Source: JANMDU01 sp031418715
Lineage (GTDB): Bacteria > Pseudomonadota > Gammaproteobacteria > Burkholderiales > Burkholderiaceae_C
Reading direction: 5' to 3'
NCBI GenBank assembly: GCA_031418715.1
Contig: JANOJL010000002.1
Location: 62,001 to 126,000 of the forward strand
Length of the DNA: 64,000 nucleotides
The position numbers and the translations under genes were made by a program. The notes beneath the pieces are model-generated. The model did no database searches, was not told the origin of the DNA, and saw only the letters and a list, made by a program, of their open reading frames with translations. Below, piece by piece: positions 16,680 to 23,630 of this stretch; the first letter of the stretch is position 1; every line of letters begins with the position of its first letter.

Positions 16680-17183
16680 ATGACACTATCTACTTGTGAT
16701 CTCTGTGATGAGCATGAGGCGGAGCTTGCCGGGAGCAATACCAAGCAGCTGCGCCTGCTACCTGATGTGTATAAAAACTATGGTGGCGTCATCAGCTTTC
16801 ACGGCCAAGCCCACACGCTGCGCTGCCCCGAAGACAACTCGCGTGTGCGCGAAGCTGTGGCGCAGCCGGGCGAGGGCAGGGTACTCGTCGTCGATGGCGG
16901 CGGCATGACTCGCCGTGCCTTGGTCGGCGGCAATCTAGCCGCGATAGCCGCGAAAAACGGCTGGGCTGGTATCTTGGTGCATGGGGCGGTGCGCGATATC
17001 GCGGAGCTGCGCGCCGCATCGCTCGGCATCAAAGCGCTGGCGCTGAGCCCCTTGCGCACCGATAAGCGTGGCTTAGGTGATGCAGGCGTGCCCGTCATGG
17101 TCTCCGGCTATCTCGTGCAGCCGGGGGATTGGGTGTATGCGGATGAGGATGGCGTGCTGATTAGCGCAATGGCTTTGCATTAA
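16680..17183 (+). CDS. rraA: RraA family protein (RNase E inhibitor / HMG aldolase fold)
   Basis: 167 residues from the ATG at 16680. Signature: DGGGMTRRALVGGNLAAIAAKNGWAG followed by VHGAVRDIAEL and the C-terminal VQPGDWVYADEDGVL. E. coli RraA binds RNase E and inhibits mRNA decay; other family members are 4-hydroxy-4-methyl-2-oxoglutarate aldolases, and sequence alone does not separate them. A GTG at 16662 that overlaps the Lrp stop is a possible earlier start, but it would lie inside the dispersed repeat. Probably co-transcribed with the Lrp gene. Confidence 0.85.
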   Translation: MTLSTCDLCDEHEAELAGSNTKQLRLLPDVYKNYGGVISFHGQAHTLRCPEDNSRVREAVAQPGEGRVLVVDGGGMTRRALVGGNLAAIAAKNGWAGILVHGAVRDIAELRAASLGIKALALSPLRTDKRGLGDAGVPVMVSGYLVQPGDWVYADEDGVLISAMALH

Positions 17184-17215
17184 GCCAGATCCCACGGGAT
17201 GATGAAGAAGCGTCT

Positions 17216-17608
17216 TTAGTCCGCTAGCAACACAACCAACACATGCCTTCCCTCTCCAGCGAGGATGTTGTACGTGCGGCAAGCGGCCAGCGTGTCCATC
17301 GTCTCTAGGCCAATGCGTGCTTGCATCAGGGCTTTCTGATGTATCGGTGGCGGAAAGCGCAGCTTGCTGCCGCTGCCGAAAACGACCAATTCAGGCTGGA
17401 AAGCGGCCAGTTGCTCAAAATGGGTGGCTGCGAGTTGCTCGAACGAAACGCCTGGCCAATCGAGCCGCTCACCTTGCGAACCGAGCACGATGGAATGCGT
17501 CAGTTTCTCCTGCTGAGGCTTGCCGTCGACGAAAACCCCCACACTCACCCAGCCGGGGCCGTAGCCAGTGATGACTTGTGTGTCTGCTTTGTCGGGTTGA
17601 AGTTTCAT
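17216..17608 (-). CDS. Mth938-like domain protein (DUF498)
   Basis: 130 residues of the Mth938/DUF498 family (human counterpart AAMDC): VITGYGPGWVSVG, then AATHFEQLAAFQPELVVFGSGSKLRFPP and GLETMDTLAACRTYNILAGEGRHV. No enzymatic activity is established for the family. The start at MKLQPDKAD (17608) fits homologues better than one eight codons upstream. It is transcribed divergently from alaA, with 90 bp between the starts, an arrangement seen in related bacteria. Confidence 0.85.
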   Translation of the reverse strand: MKLQPDKADTQVITGYGPGWVSVGVFVDGKPQQEKLTHSIVLGSQGERLDWPGVSFEQLAATHFEQLAAFQPELVVFGSGSKLRFPPPIHQKALMQARIGLETMDTLAACRTYNILAGEGRHVLVVLLAD

Positions 17609-17698
17609 GAATCTAGGTGCTGCGGTGCACAAAAAGTAGGCGGGATTGTGGTCAAATTATATGTTTCCGCCATTCAGAACGCCCTAGGAGGGACTTGC

Positions 17699-18982
17699 AT
17701 GAAAACAATCAACAAATCAGCCAAGCTGGCCAATGTGCTTTACGACGTGCGCGGCCCGATTGTGGATGCGGCCAAGCGCATGGAAGATGAAGGCCAGAAG
17801 ATCATCAAGCTCAATATTGGCAACCTCGCGCCCTTCGGCTTTGATGCGCCCGAGGAAATTCAGCAAGACATGATTCGCAACCTGCCCAATTCGGCGGGCT
17901 ACTCCGACAGCAAAGGCATCTTCGCCGCGCGTAAAGCGGTGATGCATTATTCGCAGCAGCAGCAGATTGCTGGCGTCACGCTGGATGATATTTACCTAGG
18001 CAATGGCGCGAGTGAGCTGATCGTGATGGCGGCTAATGCGCTGCTGGACAATGGCGATGAGCTGCTCGTGCCTTCGCCCGATTACCCGCTGTGGACGGCG
18101 GCCACCTCGCTCTCTGGCGGCAACCCGGTGCATTACCTGTGCGATGAAGACAATGGCTGGATGCCGAATTTGGCCGATATTCGCGCCAAAATCACGCTGC
18201 GTACCAAAGGCATCGTCGTTATCAACCCCAATAACCCGACGGGCGCTTTGTATAGCGATGAACTGCTCAAAGGCATCATCGCGATTGCCCGCGAGCATGA
18301 GCTGGTGTTGCTGGCCGATGAGGTGTATGACAAGGTTTTGTACGAAGGCGCAAAGCACACCGCGCTGGCTTCTCTTTCAACAGACGTGCTCACGCTCACC
18401 TTCAATTCCCTCTCCAAAGCCTATCGCTCCTGCGGCTATCGGGCGGGCTGGATGATTCTCTCGGGCCCCAAGCACATCGCAGGTGATTTCATCGAAGGCC
18501 TGAACATGTTGGCCAATTTAAAGCTGGGCTCCAATGTGCCCGGCCAATACGCGATTCAAACCGCGCTCGGCGGCTATCAGAGCATTCACGATCTCACCAA
18601 AGAAGGCGGCAGATTGCGCCGCCAGCGCGATCTGGCCTACGAGCTGATCACCGCGATTCCAGGCGTGACTTGCGTGAAGCCCGAGGCGGCTTTGTATATG
18701 TTCCCAAGGCTCGATCCAGCGATTTATCCGATTGAAGATGATCGGCAATTCTTCCTTGAGGTGCTGAAAGAAACTCGCGTGATGCTCGTGCAAGGCACAG
18801 GCTTCAACTGGAGCGCGCCTGATCATTTCCGTATCGTGTTCCTCCCGCATGAAGATGATTTGCGTGAAGCTGTTGGGCGTTTGGCACGCTTCTTTGAGAG
18901 CTATCGCAAGAAACATGGCACCAATGATTTGGTACTTTCAGATAAACCAAATGCTATAAAATTAATAGCATCTCGCGCATGA
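17699..18982 (+). CDS. alaA: alanine aminotransferase-type PLP enzyme
   Basis: 427-residue class I/II aminotransferase of the AlaA type, converting pyruvate and glutamate to alanine and 2-oxoglutarate. Motifs: LNIGNLAPFGFDAPEEI, the NPNNPTGALYS loop (residues 176-186), ADEVYDKVLYEG, and the PLP lysine K240 in FNSLSKAYRSCGYRAGW. Start 17699 is set by a strong AGGAGGG Shine-Dalgarno; the frame stays open upstream but would run antisense through the Mth938 gene. The C-terminal residues NAIKLIASRA lie in a reverse copy of the dispersed repeat, so the protein's tail is repeat-derived. hom follows after 38 bp. Confidence 0.92.
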   Translation: MKTINKSAKLANVLYDVRGPIVDAAKRMEDEGQKIIKLNIGNLAPFGFDAPEEIQQDMIRNLPNSAGYSDSKGIFAARKAVMHYSQQQQIAGVTLDDIYLGNGASELIVMAANALLDNGDELLVPSPDYPLWTAATSLSGGNPVHYLCDEDNGWMPNLADIRAKITLRTKGIVVINPNNPTGALYSDELLKGIIAIAREHELVLLADEVYDKVLYEGAKHTALASLSTDVLTLTFNSLSKAYRSCGYRAGWMILSGPKHIAGDFIEGLNMLANLKLGSNVPGQYAIQTALGGYQSIHDLTKEGGRLRRQRDLAYELITAIPGVTCVKPEAALYMFPRLDPAIYPIEDDRQFFLEVLKETRVMLVQGTGFNWSAPDHFRIVFLPHEDDLREAVGRLARFFESYRKKHGTNDLVLSDKPNAIKLIASRA

Positions 18983-19015
18983 TTTATAACGGCTAGAACC
19001 CGATTTTCTTTAAAA
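18949..19015 (-). repeat. dispersed 60-bp element, copy 4, across the alaA stop
   Basis: Reverse-oriented copy: AATGCTATAAAATTAATAGC, then TTTATAACGGCTAGAACCCG. It encodes the last ten residues and the stop codon of AlaA and fills almost the whole alaA-hom gap, ending a few bases before the hom start. Confidence 0.8.
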
Positions 19016-19020
19016 TTCAC

Positions 19021-20343
19021 ATGAAAAACATCCAAGTAGGTCTTCTCGGTATCGGCACAGTCGGCAGCGGCGTATTCGCCGTGTTGCAGCGCAATTTTGA
19101 TGAGATTCAGCGCAGAGCAGGGCGCGGGATTGAGATCACGATGGTGGCGGATTTAGACACTGCGCGCGCCAAGCAAATCGTCGGCGACAAGGTGCAAGTG
19201 GTGAGTGATGCGCGCGCTGTGATTGCCAATCCTGAGATTGACATCGTGATTGAACTCATCGGCGGCTATGGCATTGCCAAGGCGCTGGTGATGGAGGCGA
19301 TTGCTGCGGGCAAGCATGTGGTCACAGCCAATAAAGCCTTGCTCGCCGTGCATGGCAGCGAGATTTTTGCAGCGGCGCAGGCCAAGGGCGTGATGGTGAT
19401 GTTTGAAGCGGCTGTGGCTGGCGGCATCCCGATCATCAAAGCGCTGCGCGAAGGCTTGACGGCCAATCGCATCCAGTGGATTGCGGGCATCATCAATGGC
19501 ACAACGAATTTCATCTTGAGCGAGATGCGCGACAAGGGTTTGGATTTCAGCGTCGTGCTGAAAGAAGCGCAGCGCTTAGGCTATGCGGAAGCAGACCCGA
19601 CCTTCGACATCGAAGGCGTAGACGCAGCGCACAAAGCCACCATCATGGCCTCGATTGGTTTTGGCATTCCCGTGCAGTTCGATAAAGCGCACGTAGAAGG
19701 CATTACCGCGCTCACCGCCACCGATATTAAATACGCCGAGCAACTAGGATATCGCATCAAGCTCTTGGGCATCACGAAGCGTCGTGACACGGGAATTGAA
19801 TTGCGCGTCCACCCCACGCTGATCCCCACCAAGCGCTTGATCGCCAACGTCGAAGGCGCAATGAATGCCGTGGTCGTCAATGGTGACGCGGTAGGTACCA
19901 CTTTGTATTACGGCAAAGGCGCAGGCTCCGAGCCCACCGCCAGCGCCGTGATCGCCGATTTGGTGGACATCACCCGCATGCACAGCGCCACCGCCATCCA
20001 GCGCGTGCCCGCGCTCGCCTTCCAGCCCGGCAGCATGAGTGTGTTGGAAGTGCTCCCCATGAGCGACGTGATCACCGCCTACTACCTGCGCCTACGCATC
20101 GCCGACGTAGCAGGCGTGCTCGCCCAAGTCACCGGCATCGTGGCAGGCGCTGGCATCAGCATCGATGCGGTGCTGCAACGCGAGGCCGATGAAGTGAGCG
20201 GCGATGGCGGCAACCAAACCGACCTCATCATCCTCACCCACGACACGACTGAAGGCACGATGAACGCCGCGCTCGCCAAGCTTCAAGCATTGCCGACGGT
20301 GCTCGCGCCGATTGTGCGGATTCGCAAGGAAGAGTTGGCTTGA
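19021..20343 (+). CDS. hom: homoserine dehydrogenase
   Basis: 440 residues. The NAD(P)-binding N-terminus is GLLGIGTVGSGVFAVLQRN, the catalytic domain has ANKALLAVHG and the family signature INGTTNFILSEM...KEAQRLGYAEADPTFDIEG, and the C-terminal ACT domain begins near YYLRLRIADVAGVLAQVTGIV. It reduces aspartate semialdehyde to homoserine on the way to threonine and methionine; the ACT domain gives threonine feedback control. In related bacteria thrC follows directly; here a toxin module follows instead, and a second diverged copy of the last 73 bp of hom lies 870 bp downstream. Confidence 0.95.
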   Translation: MKNIQVGLLGIGTVGSGVFAVLQRNFDEIQRRAGRGIEITMVADLDTARAKQIVGDKVQVVSDARAVIANPEIDIVIELIGGYGIAKALVMEAIAAGKHVVTANKALLAVHGSEIFAAAQAKGVMVMFEAAVAGGIPIIKALREGLTANRIQWIAGIINGTTNFILSEMRDKGLDFSVVLKEAQRLGYAEADPTFDIEGVDAAHKATIMASIGFGIPVQFDKAHVEGITALTATDIKYAEQLGYRIKLLGITKRRDTGIELRVHPTLIPTKRLIANVEGAMNAVVVNGDAVGTTLYYGKGAGSEPTASAVIADLVDITRMHSATAIQRVPALAFQPGSMSVLEVLPMSDVITAYYLRLRIADVAGVLAQVTGIVAGAGISIDAVLQREADEVSGDGGNQTDLIILTHDTTEGTMNAALAKLQALPTVLAPIVRIRKEELA

Positions 20344-20525
20344 AGTCTGCGCTGAAACTGAAAAAACTACTCGCCCCGCAGCCTGAGGCGGAGGCAGTCG
20401 TTCGCGCCAAGACGCGAACTTTGACGCAACTCATGGGGATAGCAAACTACACAGGCCCCACGATTTCCTTGCAGCAGATGAAGGAAGTACGGCATCCAAA
20501 GCCAGCCGATAAAATGGGTTCATGA
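20340..20525 (+). pseudogene. possible remnant of a VapB-type antitoxin
   Basis: A 61-codon frame overlaps the hom stop by four bases and the PIN toxin start by four bases. The N-terminal part has no homology I can name. The end, LMGIANYTGPTISLQQMKEV, resembles the toxin-binding tail of antitoxins paired with PIN toxins, in which a Y-x-GP-x-S-L-x-x-M pattern is common. No DNA-binding domain is visible, so if it is an antitoxin it has lost its front part, perhaps at the junction with hom. It could also be non-coding. Confidence 0.35.
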
Positions 20526-21001
20526 AACCTAGCGTCTATATCGAAACCACCGTGATCAGCTATTTGGCTGCACGGCCTTCGCGCGATGTGGTGAGCTTAG
20601 CGAGGCAAGAGCTAACGCATGAGTTTTGGACTTGGGCACCAAGCGTTTACTGGCTGCGCAGCTCTGAGCTGGTGCGAGATGAAATCAGCCGTGGCGATGC
20701 CTTCGCAGCTCAGCAGCGCTTGGCATATTTTGGGCAGTGTGAGATGCTGCTGGCAGATGAGCGCGTTGCGGAATTGGCCGACAAACTCATGGCTGTCAAA
20801 GCTATCCCCAACACCGAGCCTGAGGACGCAGCGCACATTGCGATTGCAACTTTGGCACAAGTCAAATACATTGTGAGCTGGAACTTTGCCCATATTGTCA
20901 GCCCCCAAGCGAAACGCCAGCTTGAACAAGCGATCACCCAAATGGGCTACCAAGCGCCCTTACTCGCCACTCCTGAAGAAATTTTTGAGGCAGAAGCATG
21001 A
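20522..21001 (+). CDS. PIN-domain protein, VapC-like toxin (first module)
   Basis: 159-residue PIN-fold protein of the subgroup starting with YIETTVISYLAARPSRD. The usual first catalytic aspartate is replaced by glutamate (IETTVISYL), as in its group; later acidic residues are seen in SSELVRDEIS and EPEDAAHIAIA, and the conserved WNFAHIVSP motif is present. PIN toxins are magnesium-dependent RNases that cut tRNA or rRNA. It overlaps a small partner gene by ATGA and is 40-45 % alike by eye to the PIN gene at 43.3-43.8 kb. The module interrupts the expected hom-thrC neighbourhood. Confidence 0.82.
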   Translation: MKPSVYIETTVISYLAARPSRDVVSLARQELTHEFWTWAPSVYWLRSSELVRDEISRGDAFAAQQRLAYFGQCEMLLADERVAELADKLMAVKAIPNTEPEDAAHIAIATLAQVKYIVSWNFAHIVSPQAKRQLEQAITQMGYQAPLLATPEEIFEAEA

Positions 21002-21189
21002 ACACCACGAATACGCCGTCCATTCCTTCGCAACCCGCAAGAACTGGCACGCCCCAGCGCCGCATTGATCCGATCTTGCAAGAGGTTTATGACTTGAAGG
21101 CGCAGCTCAACAAGGAGGCTGGCTATTCGGTCAGAAATATCCTAGAGCGCGTCAAGCAAAGCCCGAGACCAATATTGCAAGCGCCATGA
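20998..21189 (+). CDS. small partner of the PIN toxin, likely antitoxin
   Basis: 63 residues; start overlaps the toxin stop (ATGA). The core DPILQEVYDLKAQLNKEAGYSVRNILERVKQS matches the partner at 43.2 kb (DEIVEEVRAIREAHAEKFGYNLRAIFEDLKKSE) in length and pattern, so the toxin-then-partner order is conserved between both modules. No HTH, ribbon-helix-helix or AbrB fold can be recognised, so autoregulation by this protein is uncertain. Antitoxin function is inferred from linkage. The N-terminal 18 residues are Thr/Pro-rich and probably disordered. Confidence 0.65.
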   Translation: MNTTNTPSIPSQPARTGTPQRRIDPILQEVYDLKAQLNKEAGYSVRNILERVKQSPRPILQAP

Positions 21190-21212
21190 TCGTTGTTGTT
21201 GAAGTAGTAAGC

Positions 21213-21285
21213 GCTGGCCAAGTTCAAAGCGTTGCCTGCTGTGCTCGCGCCGATTGTGCGGATTCGCAAGGATGCGTTGGCTTGA
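21213..21285 (+). repeat. second, diverged copy of the hom 3' end
   Basis: 73 bp that align without gaps to the last 73 bp of hom (20271-20343), with about ten mismatches; the stretch from GTGCTCGCGCCG to CGCAAGGA is identical. It would encode ALAKFKALPAVLAPIVRIRKDALA plus the same stop codon. It flanks the PIN module on the far side, as a direct repeat with the true hom end. Confidence 0.92.
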
Positions 21286-21319
21286 TGAATTATTTGGGGT
21301 CAGAACCCAATTAACTCGG

Positions 21320-21387
21320 ATTTTTGAAGCCGTTTTAGCATTTATCCGGCGTATTTATTGCGCGGCGTGCTATGAAATAAGTAGCGT
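21320..21387 (+). repeat. dispersed 60-bp element, copy 5, intergenic
   Basis: Forward, more diverged copy: GAAGCCGTTTTAGCATTTAT, then GCGTATTTATTGCGCGGCGT, then GCTATGAAATAAGTAGCG. It lies in the repeat-rich gap between the PIN module and the DUF433 gene. Confidence 0.6.
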
Positions 21388-21400
21388 CTGAGGTGGAGCG

Positions 21401-21487
21401 AAAACTGGGGTCGGATCACAATTCAGGACACTCAACTTACCGAAGCGAATTCAAACCTAGACGAAATTGTGCTCTGACCCCAATTTT
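21401..21487. repeat. inverted-repeat element with GGGGTC(A)GAGCACAATT arms
   Basis: Left arm ACTGGGGTCGGATCACAATT and right arm AATTGTGCTCTGACCCCAAT are inverted repeats of about 23 bp with three mismatches around a 41-bp loop. A further half-site lies at 21293. Arms of this kind are often seen as small non-autonomous repeats in proteobacteria; I cannot tie it to a transposase here. Confidence 0.6.
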
Positions 21488-21746
21488 CGCGGCGCTCGCC
21501 AAGCATCTTCTATTCGCCAACTAAGTTTCTTAGCAGCGGTTTCGCTCCACCCGCTCACCTGCGTCGTACCATCGGGCAGTTGCCTCATAAATCTTTTTGA
21601 AAACACACGCGATTGAAGTGACCGCTATCAAACCCTCTCCCCGCGCGCCTTCGAAAAATTTTCTGATTCAACCACCCAATGGTTTCCGCTTCTGGGATTA
21701 TTGGTATGCGTTTGCGCTTCACCGTTGCAAATGTTAGGATTCAGCC

Positions 21747-21965
21747 ATGAGCATCATCACCCTAGACCCAAGCAAACGCGGCGGCAGGCCTTGTATTCGC
21801 GGTTTGCGCATTTCCGTGTACGACGTGCTTTCCATGCTCGCAGCTGGCATGTCGCAACAGGAAATTCTGGATGATTTCCCAGAGTTGCAAGCGACGGATA
21901 TTCAAGCAGTGCTGGCCTACGCCGCCAGCCGGGAACACACCACACTCACCTTGCAAGCGCAATGA
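21747..21965 (+). CDS. DUF433 family antitoxin-like protein
   Basis: 72 residues of the DUF433 family: ITLDPSKRGGRPCIRGLRISVYDVLSMLAAGMSQQEILDDFPELQATDIQAVLAYAA. The helix-turn-helix-like part and the invariant GRPCIRGLRI motif are complete. DUF433 proteins are typically encoded next to a DUF5615 PIN-like protein and are regarded as antitoxins. Here the downstream partner overlaps by four bases (ATGA) but carries a nonsense mutation, so the antitoxin may now be an orphan. Confidence 0.85.
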   Translation: MSIITLDPSKRGGRPCIRGLRISVYDVLSMLAAGMSQQEILDDFPELQATDIQAVLAYAASREHTTLTLQAQ

Positions 21966-22297
21966 AGCTCTTGCTGGACGAAAACCTGTCGCGAAGGCTC
22001 GTGCCCTTCTTAGTTCACGACTATCCGGGCAGTAGCCAAGTATCTCTGCTCGGCTTGGAGCAAGCCAGCGACATGGCGCTTTGGTAATACGCCAAACAAG
22101 AAAACTTCGTGATTGTGACCCGTGACGCAGACTTTCAAGAGATCGCGCTGGTTCACGGCCATCCACCCTGGGTCATTTGGCTCAAAACTGATAACCCTAG
22201 TAAGGCCGTGACTTTGAAACTCTTGCTAGATTACCGAGAGCAGATGGTTGAGGCTCTGGAAAAAGATAAGCTGGGTATCATCGAGCTTCGAGCTTGA
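21962..22297 (+). pseudogene. DUF5615 PIN-like toxin with internal stop codon
   Basis: Reading from the ATG at 21962 gives LLLDENLSRRLVPFLVHDYPGSS and so on to DMALW, then a TAA at 22085-22087 (codon 42), then the same frame continues with YAKQENFVIVTRDADFQEIA to a normal end at 22297. The N-terminal LDENLS and the VTRDADF motif carry the acidic residues of the PIN-like active site and are now separated by the stop. A single substitution (for example of TAA for a Glu or Gln codon) explains it. The toxin is probably inactive unless the stop is read through or is a sequencing error. Confidence 0.85.
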
Positions 22298-22317
22298 GTA
22301 ATTAACGAAAAATAATA

Positions 22318-22363
22318 ACTGGTTGGCGTATTTATTGCGCAGAGTGATATTGAATTTATGGTG
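22318..22363 (+). repeat. dispersed 60-bp element, copy 6, intergenic
   Basis: Diverged forward copy: TTGGCGTATTTATTGCGCAG, then GTGATATTGAATTTATG. It resembles copy 5 most closely in its left half. A GAGCTTGTCGAAGGG motif, widespread in proteobacterial intergenic DNA, follows at about 22382. Confidence 0.55.
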
Positions 22364-22486
22364 TTACAAACCGTTTACTCTGAGCTTGTCGAAGGGTCTT
22401 GATGCGCTGCGCGTCTCTCTCCACCCGTTCACCTTTGCCGTATCATTGAATTGCTGCATCCATAAATTCTCTTTTACTCTAATCCC

Positions 22487-23032
22487 ATGATTATCCAATT
22501 CAAAAAATTGCTATTGATTTCATTTGCAGTGCTATTGACTTCGTGCTCATCAGTGCCGACGTCTAAGTTCCAGATGCCTATTCAGCTTGCAGAGGCGGCA
22601 GCTGTCCCGGTTAGTGCTATTCAGTACAGTGATGTAGTACGCTTCAGCGACAGCTCTAATCGTGAGCGTTTCGTTCAATTTAAGCAGGGTGCTTACGCTC
22701 AAACGCGATCCCAAATAATACTGTTTCAGTACGATAAAAGTAAAAATTCTTTTCGCGAAGAGAAATCTATTCCGCTAGCTGAGGTAAGGTCAGTAGCTGT
22801 TGCGACGCGTGGCGCTTTTCAACATCTTAAGCAGCTTCAGATTGAGTACAAGCAAGGATTCATTGCTTTAAATTTTAGTAACTACTCTGATGCTGAAGCG
22901 GGGTATGCAGCAGACACTGATCCAGCTATTTTGGCTCTTGAAAAAGTAGGGTTGAAGGTGAATCAAACAGATTTCTGGTTCATCCCGGAGGAGCTGCGTG
23001 GATTCAGATTTCCCATTCCTGCACCAAAATAG
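22487..23032 (+). CDS. lipoprotein of unknown function
   Basis: 181 residues with a type II signal peptide: IIQFKKLLLISFAVLLTSC, lipobox LTSC with the acylated Cys at residue 20. The mature protein has no domain I recognise; QYSDVVRFSDSSNRERFVQFKQGAYAQTRSQIILF suggests a beta-rich fold, and it ends in FRFPIPAPK. It sits alone between the broken DUF5615 gene and the IS200-like element. Codons are more AT-rich than in the core genes, in keeping with acquired DNA. The DNA for its signal peptide contains TTGCTATTGATTTCAT, similar to the right end of the dispersed element, but the match is short. Confidence 0.7.
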   Translation: MIIQFKKLLLISFAVLLTSCSSVPTSKFQMPIQLAEAAAVPVSAIQYSDVVRFSDSSNRERFVQFKQGAYAQTRSQIILFQYDKSKNSFREEKSIPLAEVRSVAVATRGAFQHLKQLQIEYKQGFIALNFSNYSDAEAGYAADTDPAILALEKVGLKVNQTDFWFIPEELRGFRFPIPAPK

Positions 23033-23128
23033 TCTATTGAACCGAGTGCTGCTGTGAAACTTAGTTGGTACTTTAGCGTTATTTGTAAGCTCAATTCCAG
23101 CGGAAACCATTGGGCGGTTGAATCACTT

Positions 23129-23630
23129 GGGGTAAATTCCCCGCCCCTTGGGGCGGTATTCTTGGTGGATGAGCAAATACATTCACAAGGATCACAACGT
23201 CACGGTGTTACTCTATCACTTGGTATTTCCAGCCAAGTACAGGAGGGTGGTATTTGACGAAGAGGTTGATGCAGTACTCAAGGAGACCTGTCTTGGATTG
23301 GCGCTGCGATACGAGATCCAATTTTTGGAAATTGGGACGGATAAAGACCATGTGCATTTTTTGGTGCAATCAGTGCCTACTTATAGCGTGACAAAGATTG
23401 TGACGGTCATCAAAAGTCTGACTGCAAGAGAGGTTTTCAGAAGATGCCCGCAAGTCAAGAAGAAGTTGTGGGGAGGCGAGTTCTGGACTGATGGATACTT
23501 CGCTAGCACAGTGGGCAAACACGGGGACGAGAAGCAGATTGGGAAGTATGTGCAGAACCAAGGACGAGAGTATCAGCAAACCTATCAACAGCCCGGGCTG
23601 TTCTAATACCGCGCCCCTTGGGGCGCGGTT
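23129..23630 (+). mobile_element. IS200/IS605-type insertion element
   Basis: Compact element with one Y1 transposase gene and subterminal hairpins of the IS200 kind. The left hairpin is CCGCCCCTTGGGGCGG (23141-23156) and the right hairpin is CCGCGCCCCTTGGGGCGCGG (23609-23628). There are no terminal inverted repeats, and none are expected for this family. Exact tips cannot be set from one copy; the left tip could lie slightly upstream and the right tip a few bases beyond 23630. The right edge coincides with the broken 5' end of the RTX gene. Confidence 0.85.
23169..23606 (+). CDS. tnpA: IS200/IS605 family Y1 transposase
   Basis: 145 residues. The HUH motif is visible as DHVHFLVQ, and the catalytic tyrosine lies in the helix EKQIGKYVQNQG near the end, after WGGEFWTDGYFASTVG. 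It cuts and joins single-stranded DNA at the element's hairpins, preferring the lagging-strand template. The start at 23169 (MSKYIHKDHNVTVLLYHLVF) is the usual N-terminus of the family; a longer frame begins within the left hairpin. The gene appears complete, so the element may be active. Confidence 0.92.
   Translation: MSKYIHKDHNVTVLLYHLVFPAKYRRVVFDEEVDAVLKETCLGLALRYEIQFLEIGTDKDHVHFLVQSVPTYSVTKIVTVIKSLTAREVFRRCPQVKKKLWGGEFWTDGYFASTVGKHGDEKQIGKYVQNQGREYQQTYQQPGLF

Larger units (their letters stand above)
21286..21746. other. gene-free segment made of repeats
   Basis: No gene is seen in these 461 bp. It contains a dispersed-element copy (21320-21387), a roughly 87-bp inverted-repeat element (21401-21487), a loose TGGGGTCAGA half-site near 21293, and a CTCCACCCGCTCACCTGCGT motif near 21546 that resembles the sequence beside the MITE copies at 43-44 kb. 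The segment before the DUF433 gene (21600-21746) has no structure I can name. Confidence 0.6.
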
